A stretch of 64,000 bases of DNA from Eutreptiella sp. 'Long Island Sound 2002' (GCA_964036045.1 OZ038395.1:8909547-8973546), one strand, 5' to 3'; counted from the stretch's first letter, positions 34,701-44,418 are shown. Notes: generated by a model not told the origin, from the sequence alone. Made by a program: numbers and translations.

Positions 34701-35764
34701 CCCCCCCCCCCCAATTGAAAGCCCGCCTGCCCCGATGCAGCCGTATTAATGTCCCACCTCCAACCGTTTGGAGGCATCTTTGTATGGGATTTTCTGGCCT
34801 GACTGGGCACGGGTTACGGTTGTGGGCGAACACCTTTTCTGTGCGCCCGCATTCGCGCTTTGTTGTGTCAGTTGTGCAAAGGGTGTCTGGGCTCGAGGGG
34901 GGGAGGCATGTTTCGGGGGTAAAGCACCGGGATCGATGGCCGGAACATTGAGTTGGGTGCCGGGCGCGCGCCGGGCAAACGTGACCTCTCCGTTCAACTT
35001 GGGTTGGGTTGGGCTGGACGGCGTTGCCACTGTGTTCAGCTCCCGAAGGCTTTCGCAAGCCTTTCAAACCCACAAAGCGCGATGCGCCGTTGTCCACACC
35101 ACAGCGCAGGTTGTGGCCCCGCTGGGGGGGGGGGGTTGGCACAAGGCCTTGGTGGTTGGCTCTGTTAGCCTGTGGCGGCGCCTGTTGGCCTCTCGCCACT
35201 GCTCATTCTGACCCTCTGTGGGTCCGAACGTGTGTTGGTTGTGTCAACGGAGCCCCCGGATGACGTGTCCTGTTTGACTACTCCGGGGGGGGTTTGGCAC
35301 AAGGCCTTGGTGGTTGGCTCTGTTAGCCTGTGGTGGCGCCTATTGGCCTCTCGCCTTTGAACCTTCTGCTATGACAAGCAGGCCTCCGTACTACTGAGGG
35401 CATCCACCTGCCTGGGGGGGGGGGGGAATCCAGAATGCAACTTCTGCCCATGGGGGGGGGGGGGCAGGGGGGAAGGAGGGGGGAAGCGGTGCCCGGCGCG
35501 CCACCCTTCCCTCTGAGAAGAGCCCAGACCCCAGACCGCCCGACCGCCTGCGGAGTGCAGTGGGAAGGGGCCCCGAGCCGCGGCCCGGCGCAGCACCGCC
35601 CCCGCAACAGACCTGAGGCACTGCACCAACTTGTCCAAGTGCTCGGTCACCAACGTCTTGACCTCCGCTTGCCCCTGCGCCGAGCCCTGCGCTGCGCAGC
35701 GGTGGAAGTGCTGCAGCGCCGCCTGAGGGCTGGGGCCCTCCAGGGCCGCGAGGTGGTGCTCCAT
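22554..35764 (-). CDS. PSMD5: 26S proteasome assembly chaperone, PSMD5/S5b homologue (7 exons)
   Basis: Exons join 35764-35613, 33237-32988, 31533-31302, 29609-29476, 28351-28154, 26948-26562 and 22733-22554, giving 510 residues; human PSMD5 has 504. Every junction is GT-AG and every phase agrees (2,0,1,0,0,0). PSMD5 (yeast Hsm3 counterpart) is an ARM/HEAT-repeat chaperone that binds Rpt subunits during assembly of the proteasome base and leaves before the mature particle forms. The whole chain is helical-repeat-like. The best landmarks are FCEAAGVLDHIIAG (about 207-220), LQSCAEALGYMASTPAG (about 317-333), DTELRLAAYHLYQALAAHQW (exon 6), GFLPWLTNRENERDK (its end) and MDLRVFVRLGPFSGG near the C-terminus. 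Introns of 1.1-3.8 kb make up 88 per cent of the gene and hold many dispersed repeats. ATG chosen because no upstream acceptor and coding pair was convincing. Family assignment is from remembered alignment. Confidence 0.88.
22971..23160 (+). repeat. dispersed repeat R1, copy 1
   Basis: C run, CTGTGTGACATTCCGTCGGG, TTTACGGGGCCCTGGACAGT, GCCGCTGCGGCCGGTGCTCC, CGTTTCCGCGTTCGCGGAGC, ending near GGATGTGGCATG. Five copies in the window, always after a C run and always in this orientation. Confidence 0.85.
23676..23865 (+). repeat. repeat inverted relative to 41990-42165
   Basis: CACATGCCGGTAATGTGGCA, GGTGCTGACATGTGC, TAGGAACCAACTCCAGTAGC and CCGCCGACGTAA appear as their reverse complements, in reverse order, at 41990-42165 inside an intron of the hydrolase gene. 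Confidence 0.8.
24893..24985 (+). repeat. interstitial TTAGGG-like tract
   Basis: About ten degenerate hexamers (TTAGGG with CTAGGG and TCAGGG variants) from about 24907, preceded at 24893 by TAACCCTAGCC in the opposite orientation. TTAGGG is a telomere repeat in many eukaryotes. The tract lies inside PSMD5 intron 6. Confidence 0.75.
25990..26300 (+). repeat. about 310-bp duplicated block, intron 6 copy
   Basis: Nearly identical to 31836-32147 in PSMD5 intron 2, from ATACGGGCGGGTTCCGTGCC to GGCGGCCACAGCCGG. A handful of single-base differences were seen, so the duplication is recent. Confidence 0.85.
26562..26948 (-). CDS. PSMD5: PSMD5 exon 6
   Basis: Residues 323-451. Acceptor TACTGCAG|GCG and donor GATAAG|GTGACT. 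This is the best conserved exon: ALGYMASTPAG, PTEQLSDLFSAMF, and the LRLAAYHLYQALAAHQW block typical of PSMD5. Confidence 0.9.
27045..27180 (+). repeat. CACTACAC/TGCACTGCAC low-complexity tract
   Basis: Short ACAC and TGCACTAC words in PSMD5 intron 5; not coding. Confidence 0.7.
27840..28045 (+). repeat. copy of the 19455-19660 repeat
   Basis: GGGGTATGCTACACGAATGA and CGCTTGATCTAACAAA, in PSMD5 intron 5. Confidence 0.65.
28154..28351 (-). CDS. PSMD5: PSMD5 exon 5
   Basis: Residues 257-322. Acceptor CTCTGCAG|GTC and donor GCCGAG|GTCGTG. Contains IAGFGLRFIAHFCKQGN and LEHRWHELLFDLL. Longer open frames on the opposite strand here are its shadows. Confidence 0.85.
28646..28857 (+). repeat. about 212-bp duplicated block, intron 4 copy
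   Basis: Nearly identical to 29649-29862 in intron 3: CCTGCAAGCGAAGC, a CG dinucleotide run, GGGGGTTTCAAACCCTCAGC, then ATTTGGCACCGTCTTGCCCG. Confidence 0.85.
29476..29609 (-). CDS. PSMD5: PSMD5 exon 4
   Basis: Residues 212-256. Acceptor TGATCAG|GG and donor CCGCAG|GTGCGC. Contains VLDHIIAGITTPTTD and YLVLLEKIVSSKRG. Confidence 0.85.
29649..29862 (+). repeat. about 212-bp duplicated block, intron 3 copy
   Basis: Pair of 28646-28857, starting about 40 bases outside exon 4. Confidence 0.85.
30125..30200 (+). repeat. CACTCAGTAATA repeat family, intron 3
   Basis: GCGTCCGGCAGGGAAACC, CCGTATCAACGGCCACTCAG and TAATACCCGCCCCC recur at 33328-33425 and, more diverged, at 32297-32400. Confidence 0.65.
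30230..30305 (+). repeat. 25-bp tandem repeat, three units
   Basis: Three successive CTGCACCGCAACTCAGTAGG-type units, first with one variant base. Confidence 0.85.
30753..30900 (+). repeat. GGTT/GGTC tetranucleotide microsatellite
   Basis: About 150 bases of GGTY units in PSMD5 intron 3. The Gly-Trp-Leu-Val-type open frames across it are artefacts of the repeat. Confidence 0.9.
31044..31232 (+). repeat. dispersed repeat R1, copy 2
   Basis: In PSMD5 intron 3 and about 97 per cent like copy 1 by eye, including the C run in front. Confidence 0.85.
31302..31533 (-). CDS. PSMD5: PSMD5 exon 3
   Basis: Residues 135-212. Acceptor GTCCTCAG|GAC and donor GCCGCAG|GTCCGT. Contains LKLMQSPLAHERFNG and ending FCEAAG, where human PSMD5 has a similar AQEG segment. 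Confidence 0.85.
31836..32147 (+). repeat. about 310-bp duplicated block, intron 2 copy
   Basis: Pair of 25990-26300; left breakpoint at ATACGGGCGGG, right breakpoint at GGCCACAGCCGG. Confidence 0.85.
32705..32835 (+). repeat. repeat shared with 46072-46195 and 50398-50520
   Basis: AAGTGCCAGCTTCAATGGC, AACCGCCCCCAACCGC, CTCTGAGGTCCCTTCCCTTC and TGCATCCCT occur in the same order in all three places. Confidence 0.75.
32988..33237 (-). CDS. PSMD5: PSMD5 exon 2
   Basis: Residues 51-134. Acceptor CCTCCGCAG|G and donor CTGCAG|GTCCGG. Encodes helical repeats including LELTVDLVKALLSQRV and HPMLQSCLDHPSVRLRRAVL. Confidence 0.85.
33510..33612 (-). repeat. repeat family B terminus in PSMD5 intron 1
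   Basis: C run, CAAGCACGGCCGCGGTC, CGGTTCAACGCCCACCCC, then GTGCGTGCGCATGACACAC. The same end as at 8046 and 9010. Confidence 0.65.
33855..33930. repeat. repeat family B terminus, second copy in intron 1
   Basis: AACAGCGGTTCAACGCCCAC, then GCTTGGACAAGC, then CTTGCGCAAG and a G run. Confidence 0.6.
34063..34150 (+). repeat. 29-bp tandem repeat, three units
   Basis: Three exact GATGGGGCGTGGCATCACGC units, each including an inverted GGGCGT...ACGCCC that can pair. Confidence 0.9.
35126..35360 (+). repeat. direct repeat with TTGGCACAAGGCCTTGG, two units
   Basis: G run, TTGGCACAAGGCCTTGGTGG, TTGGCTCTGTTAGCCTGTGG and TTGGCCTCTCGCC at 35126-35200 and again at 35283-35357. A diverged inverse copy is at 38230-38312. 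Lies in PSMD5 intron 1. Confidence 0.75.
35613..35764 (-). CDS. PSMD5: PSMD5 exon 1
   Basis: Residues 1-51 (start MEHHLAALEGPSPQ). The donor CTCAG|GTCTGT leaves two bases of an Arg codon, completed by the first base of exon 2. Confidence 0.8.
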
Positions 35765-35982
35765 GTCAGAGAACAGGAAGGCGCTGGGGGTGTGGAATGG
35801 CCGTGGGGCACGTGGGGCACGATGCCCCCCCTGCGGGCGGCGGAGAGGGGGGGCACACCACACGCGACCCTCCCCCCGTTTTGGACCGTCATTGTCTGTG
35901 CGGCGGTACAAAGCCCCAAAGGATTGTGGTGGGCCGCCCCTGGTCTGCGGACACTATGGCCCAATGGGCCCCAAAAAACTGC

Positions 35983-36066
35983 CCCGGGCCCCAGTAAATT
36001 GCCCCGGGCCCCAGTAAATTGCCCCGGGCCCCAGTAAATTGCCCCAGGCCCCAGTAAATTGCCCCT
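35983..36066 (+). repeat. 20-bp tandem repeat, four units
   Basis: Four units of CCCCGGGCCCCAGTAAATTG with one G-to-A change in the last. Confidence 0.9.
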
Positions 36067-36349
36067 GGAAACTCAGGCCAATCCTACCTCAACCTTTCGA
36101 ATACCAATGAGCTGCTTGAACTGCTCGACGTCACATGCGGATTTTTCTTTTTTCGGCACTGACCTTTGCGAGCTGGCGAAGGCCTCGTGGCAGGCGGTAC
36201 TTGAGAGAGGTCTCGGAATCAGGAAACAGAGCAGTCCAGTGCTACGATTGTCCCACTCGACCTCGAATGCTGAACGAGAAAGGGTGGGCGGGCTTTCAAC
36301 TGAGGGGGGGGGGGGGGTCAATACAGCCCTCTGGCTAGACCCCCCCCCC

Positions 36350-36552
36350 CTGTGTGACATTCCGTTGGGTTGTTGCTCCTTTACGGGGCCCTGGACAGTC
36401 ACCCGTTCTTCCCTTCGCATGTTGCGTCGGGTCGCTGCGTTCTGACGGCCGCTGCGGCCGCTGCTCCTGCTGGTGTCGTTTCCGCGTTCGCGGAGCCCAG
36501 TAGTTGGTGTGCCGGGGCTGTGCTGGTTGTTGCCGGGGTCGTTTGACTGTTT
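36350..36552 (+). repeat. dispersed repeat R1, copy 3
   Basis: Preceded by a C run; ends in TGTGCTGGTTGTTGCCGGGG. Confidence 0.85.
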
Positions 36553-37415
36553 TTGCTCCCCCCCAACCCCCGCGCGGGGGGGGGGGGGTCAATACAGCCC
36601 TCTGGCTAGACCCCCCCCCAACCCCCGCGAAAAAGGGGCTCAATTGACGGCCCCCCAAAAATCCAAGTGAGACTGACCCCCGAGGCCCTGGAGGTGACCC
36701 GGACCCAAACTTCGGCAAGAAATGAAAATTTGTGGAATCAGCTCATCGAGGGGGTTCAGAAACGTCATCATTTGCCATTCGGCGAAAAACGTTTTTTGAC
36801 CATTTTCAAAGCTCAAAAAAGTTCGAAGGCGCCAGAGTTCATACACCCGGATTGACTACGCAATTGAGCCCTTTTCGCGAACCCCCCCCTCCCCTTGAAA
36901 ACACGACTTCCCAAATGCTCCGTTTCAGAGGCTTCTTTTGGAGTGTTTCGCCAGCATCCACAGCGAACGAGGGCACGGGCCTCGTGCGTGGTGACCTCCC
37001 CCCACCTGTGTGCCCACCCTCCCCCCCACTGTGCATCTCATGCGCGGCGACGGCCGGGCGCCATGGGCCCCCATGAGCGTGGTGACGAGCCGCCCCAGTA
37101 TGGTGCTGGCGCTCGCTCAGGCCCCCCATGGCAATCCTACTTGAAGGCCCCACAAATAGTGCCCTTCTGCAGGGGGGGGGGGGGAATGAAAGTTGAGACT
37201 GCAACAAATGCGATGCCAAAACGTGCAGATAAATGCCTTTGTACCCCCCCCCTTGTCGAAATGGCGCATGTGACCCGAACTTGTCCATGGATTGCCACAC
37301 AAAAAGGAAACTTAAGGCAAGACAGATACTAAAGAATGCAGAAAAAAAAAGTGCCAAAGATGCTAATAAAGACTGCCCCCTTGAGATGCGAATAACACGC
37401 AGTTGCATTCCCCCC

Positions 37416-37617
37416 CTGTGTTACATTCCGTTGGGTTGCTGTTTCTTTACGGGGCCCTGGACACTCACCCGTTCTTCCCTTCGCATACTGCGTCGGGTCG
37501 CTGTGTTCTGTTGGCCGCTGCGGCCTGTGTTCCTGCTGGTGTCGTTTTCGCGTTGGTGGAGCCCAGCAGTTGGCGTAGTAGTTGTGCTGATTGCTGCGGG
37601 AGTCGTTTCTCGGCCTT
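37416..37617 (+). repeat. dispersed repeat R1, copy 4
   Basis: The most diverged copy (TGTGTTACATTCCGTTGGGT, CGTTTTCGCGTTGGTGGAGC), still after a short C run. Confidence 0.8.
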
Positions 37618-38403
37618 TGCTGCCCACTGCCCTCCGCACTCTGGCCAGATGCACCCAGCGATCGTCGGGATCATATCACTGATCGACTGATCAACGCCTC
37701 AGCCTCCGTACCAAAGCTGTTGCGTGTGCGGACGTACCTACTGCGGGTATCCCTGACGGCGCGATGGTTGAATGGTACGCGCAATGGCCACTACTACAAC
37801 TACGGCGTCAACCTGGACAAGACCGGCAACAATACGGTGGAGCCACGGTAGAGTCATTCTGATCCTGATTCAACCCACAACACAGTTATAAACTTGTTCA
37901 GATGTACCGGGGACTGCACCGATGACTCGACACAGATGTCCGATGACTGGAGGGATCCCCTGTGTCCGGATACTTACCTGACCCCATCCCCCCCCCGGGG
38001 TCAGGACAATGATCCTGCAGATGCACACACCAGCGCGCACAAGTCAGTGCTGGAGTCGGCAAACCCCCGCATGGACTCGGAGTGTGCATCTGGATGCACC
38101 TGGTCAACGGCACGGGCAACAGCCCGTCTCCGGGACGGCTGACCCCCGGAGTAGTCAAAGAGGACAAGTCATCCGGGGGCTGTGTTGACACAACCAAAAC
38201 ACGTTCGGACCCACAGGGGGTCGGGATGTACAATGGCGAGAGGCCAATAGGCGCCGCCAGAGGCAAAAAACCTAGTTCCGAGGCCTTGTGCCAAATTCCC
38301 CCCCCCCCCCCCCCGCTCTCTCCTTAAGCAATAGCCTCGTTTGTAGCGGGACACTGAAATCCAGTTGCCGGGCCAAGAAAGGTCGGTCCAGAAGGCGTCT
38401 TAG

Positions 38404-38710
38404 GGGGTGTTTTCGCACAGCGCACGCACAACGCCAATTATTACGGTGATTATCCAGGTAACAACCCTGAAAACCACCCACCTGCGGAATCATGCACAAT
38501 CAATTCAAAACTCAAAAATTCAAACATCTGATGCTTGCCATGGGTCCCAGGGACCTAAATTCTGCCCCCCTATAGCCCCGTCCACTGCAGCAGCAATTCA
38601 ATGACGTCCTTTCAATCTTCTGAACTTACCGAACTCCCGGTGGTGGAGAACAGCCAACTTTTCGCACAGCGCGTGCACAGCGCGCGCACAGCGCACGGTA
38701 CGCCCCCTTA
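38404..38710 (+). repeat. element family E, copy 1
   Basis: TTTTCGCACAGCGCACGCAC, GCCAATTATTACGGTGATTA, CATGGGTCCCAGGGACC, ending in several GCACAGCGCGCG units and TACGCCCCCTTA. The ends AGGGGGTGTT and (inverse) TAAGGGGGCGT look like short imperfect terminal repeats. Other copies are at 54277-54592 and, decayed, 62588-62775. Confidence 0.75.
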
Positions 38711-40693
38711 GATGCGGTTGCCGGTGGGTGCGGCCGCCCGCGTTCCCTGTGTCTCAGTCCGAAGCAGCTGCCTAATGCAACGCGGGATGGCCTCTGGATC
38801 ACGACACGACTGCAAACTATCAACCCCCACCGCCCAATGCGCGGCCCAGGGGGATCCACAGCCCTTCAAGCACCACCACACCAAAGCACGAGCGGGTGTC
38901 AGCAAGCCCTGCTACACCCGATAAGCCCAAAGTGCCGGGGGATTGTGTGGCGCTGAATTCGCGGGGGTAAAGGGCCTCAGAAGGCGCGGACCCGCCACGG
39001 TGCTGCGGCCGCCCCTGCCTTCACACGGCCTTCATTGCCTTCCCAGTTCCATCTGTGTGTGACGGGCCATGGAATGTCCCATCGGCCCATTGTGCGGCTC
39101 TCTACCCTCCTTGGGCTTGGGCTTGGGCTGGAGGTGTGGGCTGCTTGGATCTGGGCTTTATTGCCGGCTCACGTTGCACTACGGACCGAGTTCGGGTCGG
39201 GGCGTACACGCCGTGTTCCACGTTGGGTCACTCTGCACTTGGGGCGCGCCGAAGCTGTTCGCGGCACGCCGGTCGTGTCACACTCCCGCGTAGTCACACC
39301 ACGCGGCCCCTTGGGGCGACGATCCTCCGAACACACATAAAAGCCGGGCCAAAGAGGATTTGCCACCACTTCACCGAACATGCGGTTAGAAGGACTACGG
39401 GCAGGGATGCCGTGGAAGAGGGGGGGGGGGGGGTACCCCCCTCCCCCTCCAGGGCGCCCAGCCTATGCCCAGCCACTGTCGCCCTGGTGAATTCACGAAA
39501 CATGCCGCTGATTCGAGCACGTCTCGATTCAAATTAGCCAAATTTGTGGCAACAATGCTGCAAAGCGTCGCTAGTGCGCCGTAAAGGTGGTGCATGCATC
39601 TGCAGGTCTAGACCACCCCTGAAAGTAGGCAGCGGACTTGTATTAAGCACCCCGGAGTAGAAGAGAGTGTACCATGCCTCACAAGTGCAGGGAAACCCTC
39701 ACTTACTTCAGATGTTGGTATGGAGTAGCTGAACTGTACACTGATTTGTTTGCTTTCCAAGCCTTTGTGCCCCATAACGCTTCAAGCCGGCCCTTGATTG
39801 CCACAATGCGTGCCAAGGAACACTCCGGAACGTGCGAGGTTAAACGTCCGGGAGTTATTTTAGAAGTCCGTCGTTGTGTGCCCACCGGGAGCGTGCGACG
39901 CATTGGTACCTACACGCAAAGTGCGGGCGGCCTCCGCTCGTGACAAAGACACGGCAGGGCACCTGAACCAGCACTCCCTGTCAGCCGCCACTGCCCACAG
40001 CAATGCCGCACTCACCGATGCACAATGCGGCATGCCTCACATGTGGGGGCAGGTACCCCTCGGAAAAGAGAGGCGGGCCACGGTACCCACAAGCGCTGCG
40101 TGCGCGCGCGCGCTGGGCACGGGGGCAGCGTTGAGTCAGTCTCTGCAGCGGGACTGCCCGGAAAGCCAACTGCAGTGCAGGGCCACCCTTGACTGTCGCT
40201 CGCACGTGACCAAAAGCGGCGCACGCGACGAATGGAGGCCAGCCACTGACGGCCGTCGAATCACCGACAGTACTTGGGCGTCCTGTCGGTACAGATGGGC
40301 GCCGGTGTGGCAATCCCCGCGGGCCTCCCCTGCAGCACGCGACTGGCGCACGGTGACTCCCAGTCACCCCAAGTCGTAGAAAGTAGATCCGAAGAGCACA
40401 CATTCGCCCGTCGGTCGGTCGGTAGGCGAGCGCACGCGACTGGCGCACGGTGTTTGGCGTCTGGAACTGACCGGCGGGGCGGGGGGGCCTGGGCGGTCCC
40501 TTCGGATCCGAACAGGGCCTTCGTCCCCGTAACCGACTCTGCATCGGCGATCGGCCCCCCAAAATACCGCCAAAGGGCCGCCCGTTGGCTGCCCGCGGCC
40601 CCAAACCCAAGCAGCCCCATGCCTCAACGCCAGCGGCCCCGGCACCGGCCGCCGCCCCGTCCCCCGGCGCCCGGGGCCGTTCCGTCCGCGCCG

Positions 40694-41296
40694 TCACCGC
40701 CACTCCTGCGCCGCCGCGCGCGCGCGCTCGGCGACGGACCGGAGCCGCTCCGCGAGATCATAGCCCAACGGGGCGACCGCCGCGACGGGCACGACCGGCA
40801 GCACGACCCGGGACGGCGCGCCCGGGCCCATGTGAACGGTGTTGTTGGCGATCCGGAAGGGGGGGTCGCGCGAGGGCCGGGCCAGCGGGGCCCCGGTGTT
40901 GGGGTTCGCGTCGAACTGCGGGAAGCTGCTGCTGCTGACGTCCAGCCCCACCCGGTGGCCCGGGGCGAAGACGTAGCTCGTGCTGCCGAGGTCCACGGCG
41001 ATCTCGTACAGGGCGCCCGGCGCCATTGCCTGTGGCCCCCGGCGCGGCTCCCGCCACCGCATCCGCTGGACGCCGTCCTGCAGCAGCAGCCGCGTCCCGT
41101 TGGGGAACACGTCGACCAGCTTCGCGACGAAGTCGGTGTCCGGCGCGTCGCTGCTCACGAACAGGACCACGTGGGTCGGCCCCGTGATGGCCATCTCTTC
41201 GGGCAGCGGCGCGGAGGTGTACGCGAGCACGTCGGCGCGCCCCGCGGACACCCGCCGCTGGTCCTGCGGCCCGCACGGGATCAGTTTGAGTGGCTC
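40694..41296 (-). CDS. hydrolase exon 3
   Basis: Residues 408-607 and the stop. Acceptor TGTCTGCAG|GAG. Jelly-roll domain typical of X-Pro dipeptidyl-peptidase C-termini; ends in an Arg/Ala-rich helix. Confidence 0.88.
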   Translation of the reverse strand, partial: EPLKLIPCGPQDQRRVSAGRADVLAYTSAPLPEEMAITGPTHVVLFVSSDAPDTDFVAKLVDVFPNGTRLLLQDGVQRMRWREPRRGPQAMAPGALYEIAVDLGSTSYVFAPGHRVGLDVSSSSFPQFDANPNTGAPLARPSRDPPFRIANNTVHMGPGAPSRVVLPVVPVAAVAPLGYDLAERLRSVAERARAAAQEWR

Positions 41297-44200
41297 CTGC
41301 AGACAAATGCAGGGACATCGCGCGTGGCTCAGCTGTTGTGCGGCGGACACCCGAACGAAAGGGGGGGGGTGGGTTCACTATGAAACCTGCATGTGTTTTG
41401 GTCTGCAACTGGCGGTGCCTATTGGCCTCTCACCACCTTGTGCCCTCCCTCTCCTTCGCCTATCGTGACCTCTCCACTCACCCTTCCTTTCCCTTGGTAG
41501 GCTGTGCCAACGAAGCCCCCCAGACTTTCCTTGTTCCACTGCTCTGTGTTGGGGCCACACAGAGGTGTCCTGTGCACAAGCGTCACGGATATCCTTACAA
41601 CGTACTTGTTCAGGTCATCAATGAATTGTGGGTCGTTCAACAACCAACCCTCTGCGCCCTTTGGATACCCCTTGAGGACCTCGAATCGCTTCCCAGGGAT
41701 GAGTGCGTATGGACGGGCGTCATCACCTGTGGGGGAGCTACAAGAGGCAGAGGATTGCGGGGTTGGAGGGGGGGGGGTCGTCATTGCCCTTCACTGGATG
41801 CCCATCTGGAGGGGGGGCATGTCCTCAGGGTCATCTTTGCGATGGTTGTGGAGCTCCCCTTGGCCACATATGTGGCACTTGTTGAGGTGTTTTGTCGTTT
41901 TCCCGGGCCATGATCGCATTGAAACAATGCTCAAACTGCGAGGGTCACAACAATCGCAGCAGACCAATCGTTTGTGTTTGGCCGCCGTTGTGAAATTTTA
42001 CGTCGGCGGTAGCAGGCAGACACAGGCTACTGGAGTTGGTTCCTACCTTCGGTTCAGCCTGGGCCACGCGGTCATTGGCTCAGCATAGACCACGTACCGG
42101 TGCCAGGTGGGTCAGCACATGTCAGCACCCCGATGCCACATTACCGGCATGTGCTCGCTGCCAAGCACAACAATAGCGTCTTCACCTCGAGTCACTCCCC
42201 CACAGGGACACAGGGATACGACACGCCCAAAAACGGATGAGGAGGTCACGACCCTGAATGCCGAGTGCAAAAAAGATATGGTGAGCCGTGCCGCCCATCC
42301 CCCGGAAGAAGGGGGGGGGGGGCTCCCCCATATTGAGTCGTAGTATTGTTGGGACCTTCTAAACGTTTTGGCCATTAATGAGGGTCGCAGGGGGGGGGGT
42401 GCCCAAGGCTGTGCTGATCCACAAGGGGGAGGTGGGGGGGCTGATCTGGAGGACCCCCCCCCCACCTGGCCAAACCCACCCCCCCCAAAACCAAAAACAT
42501 TGTCTTCTGAGAGGACAACTGAAATTTTGAATGAGAGCCGAAAATGAGATCCATTTTGGATACACAAACGGTTTTTGCCCTCATAACCCCCCCCCTATCC
42601 CATAGGCCGAACACCAAGCACAACCCAGCGGGTGTTGATGTTCAGGGTTGCAGAAGGGCGCCCCCCCCGTGAACACACCTTCATGTGCGGAGGCATCCCC
42701 ATGAGGTTCCCGCCCAAAGTGGCGACGGGGTCCCGGGGGTCGTACAGGTACGAGGCCACGGCGCTCTGCATGCCACTCGTGGGGGACAGGGCACCGCCGG
42801 GCCCTAGGTACATCGGCATCGGTACGGGGGATGGGAGGGCGTGGGCCGCAGTGACGTAGTTGCCCGTCGTGCCCGGGAGCCCGGGCCCCATGACGTACCA
42901 TATCACGCGGGGGATCGCCTGCGCGATCAGGCGCAGGGCCGCGAGGCGGAGCTCGTACGCCGCCGGCGTCGTGGCACCGCGCAGCATCCCGAACACGAGG
43001 TCTGTGACCACGACGGCCGCGAGGTTTGGCAGATCCGCCGCCGGGCCCCAGTCCACGGCGCCGCCTCCAAAGCAGTGCCCCGTGGGCTGGAGCATGAGGA
43101 ACTGCAGGTCGCGCACGCCGGGCTGCGCGCGCGTCCGGTAGTGCTCGAAGACCTGCAGCGTGTCGCGGAGGAAGATGTCGTACCAGCCGCCCACGTGCAC
43201 CGCGGGCCATGCGACGCGGTCGTAGTGGCCGGTGATGTCGGTGCCGTCCCAAAACGCACCAGGAGCCTCGTTTCGGATGTACGTCATGTTGTATTCCGGA
43301 TGGCCCACATACTTGAGCATCCCGTTGACTAAATACTGCTTGAAAGCTCCGTTTTGGTACACCATGTTGCGTTCAATGCCGCTGGCCCAAATAACGGACT
43401 GTGCCTGTGAGTGTAATGTGGCCTACTGTGGTACAGGACCTGCAGCCGCCACCTCAGGGGAGAGCCGCAGGGACCAGTGCATGCCCCCGCGTTCCGCCGT
43501 GGTAAACACACTCGCACACAGCGCGCGCGCAACCCACACAGCCCTCCCGTTTACCTGTACCCGTGGGTAGACATCCCGGCCTTTGCCTTCTGGTAACAGC
43601 GCCTTCGGCACATCATAGCACAGCACATCACAGCACAGCACATCACAGCACAGCACAGCACATCACATCACAGCACAGCACACCACATCACAGCACATCA
43701 CAGCACACCACATCACAGCACATCACAACACAGCACATCACAGCACATCACAGCACAGCAAAGCACAGCACAACACAGCACAGCAACACCACACCACACC
43801 ACACAGCACAACACGCCAGAATACCACACCTTCCCACAGCACACGGCACCTCGCCACAATATGCCACGTGCGAGAAGCCCGGTATCCAGTGAAACGGCAA
43901 CGCGCATTACAGAAACACACAACCTGAAAATGCGCACCGGCCAGCAGTCCTAGGTACGAGACAATCCCCATGGCCGAACACCCGTAACCAAATATGACTC
44001 CGTTCCACCACTTCTGCTGCCTTAGCCACTTGATGGTATCCGCAGTGTCGCCCACATTGTGGAAGCCCACAAACCGCCCGCTGCCCGGAGTGCTGCCGCG
44101 GGTGTCCTGCAGAAGCAAGGCATTCGATGCCTGCAGCTTGCGAAAGGGGTCCTCCGCCCACTCAACAGCGACTCCGCGCTCAGTGTGGGGCCCATAAGGC

Positions 44201-44418
44201 ACGGACTGGTACGTGACTGCCAGATTGGCTTGGCCCGGAGCCACATCGTCGAGGGTGATGAGATATGTGCCAAGGGTTTGTCCGTCGGACATCGGGACGC
44301 TGAAATTGTGCACTCTTAGTGCTGGGGTCTGTAGAGACCGTCTCACAAGGTCTCCCATCGCCTGACATAGCAGCAACACCAAGAGGAAGGCATTGGTGTG
44401 AAGGAAGCCCATGGGCAT
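40694..44418 (-). CDS. secreted CocE/NonD-family X-prolyl dipeptidyl-peptidase-like hydrolase (3 exons)
   Basis: Exons join 44418-43924, 43404-42679 and 41296-40694 (607 residues, phase 0 at both GT-AG introns). The family contains bacterial cocaine esterase and X-prolyl dipeptidyl peptidases: an alpha/beta-hydrolase with a C-terminal jelly-roll domain. A hydrophobic N-terminus (1 to about 21) looks like a signal peptide. VPMSDGQTLGTYL opens the hydrolase domain. The nucleophile motif is GCSAMG (Ser148). The likely acid is Asp241 in VGGWYDIF, and the likely base is His275 in LQPTGH, matching the Ser-Asp-His order of CocE. Exon 3 has GPQDQR, DVLAYTSAPL and SDAPDTDFVAKLVDVFPNG, hallmarks of the C-terminal domain. 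The substrate cannot be told: peptide or ester hydrolysis, outside the cytosol. The gene looks intact. Confidence 0.9.
41297..42678 (-). other. hydrolase intron 2 with transposon-like fragments
   Basis: Contains the inverse of the 23676-23865 repeat, C/G runs, and on the minus strand a 121-codon open frame (41784-41419). Just upstream of that is a stretch reading CHICGQGELHNH, which resembles a zinc-knuckle fragment. The pieces are in different frames and look like a decayed mobile element, not an exon. Confidence 0.45.
42679..43404 (-). CDS. hydrolase exon 2
   Basis: Residues 166-407. Acceptor ACTCACAG|GCA; an alternative AG six bases on is also in frame. Donor ATGAAG|GTGTGT. Carries the catalytic Asp and His regions and the helical cap. 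Confidence 0.88.
43610..43800 (+). repeat. CAGCACATCA microsatellite in hydrolase intron 1
   Basis: About 190 bases of interleaved CAGCA and CATCA words; open in several frames but not coding. Confidence 0.9.
43924..44418 (-). CDS. hydrolase exon 1
   Basis: Residues 1-165: signal peptide, start of the alpha/beta-hydrolase fold and the nucleophile elbow (Ser148). Donor TTTCAG|GTTGTG. Confidence 0.88.

Larger units (their letters stand above)
35765..40693. other. intergenic between PSMD5 and the hydrolase
   Basis: No host gene is supported in about 4.9 kb. Contents include a 20-bp tandem repeat, two R1 copies, a family C fragment at 36195-36255 and a family E element, with C/G runs. Open frames at 39.0-40.3 kb have no domain. 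Confidence 0.5.

Noticed and set aside
40274-41383. 369-codon open frame on the plus strand
   Set aside because: It is the shadow of hydrolase exon 3 in GC-rich DNA; the minus strand has the family motifs and splice sites.
43423-43892. Cys/Leu- or His/Ser/Thr-rich open frames
   Set aside because: Products of the CAGCACATCA microsatellite inside hydrolase intron 1.
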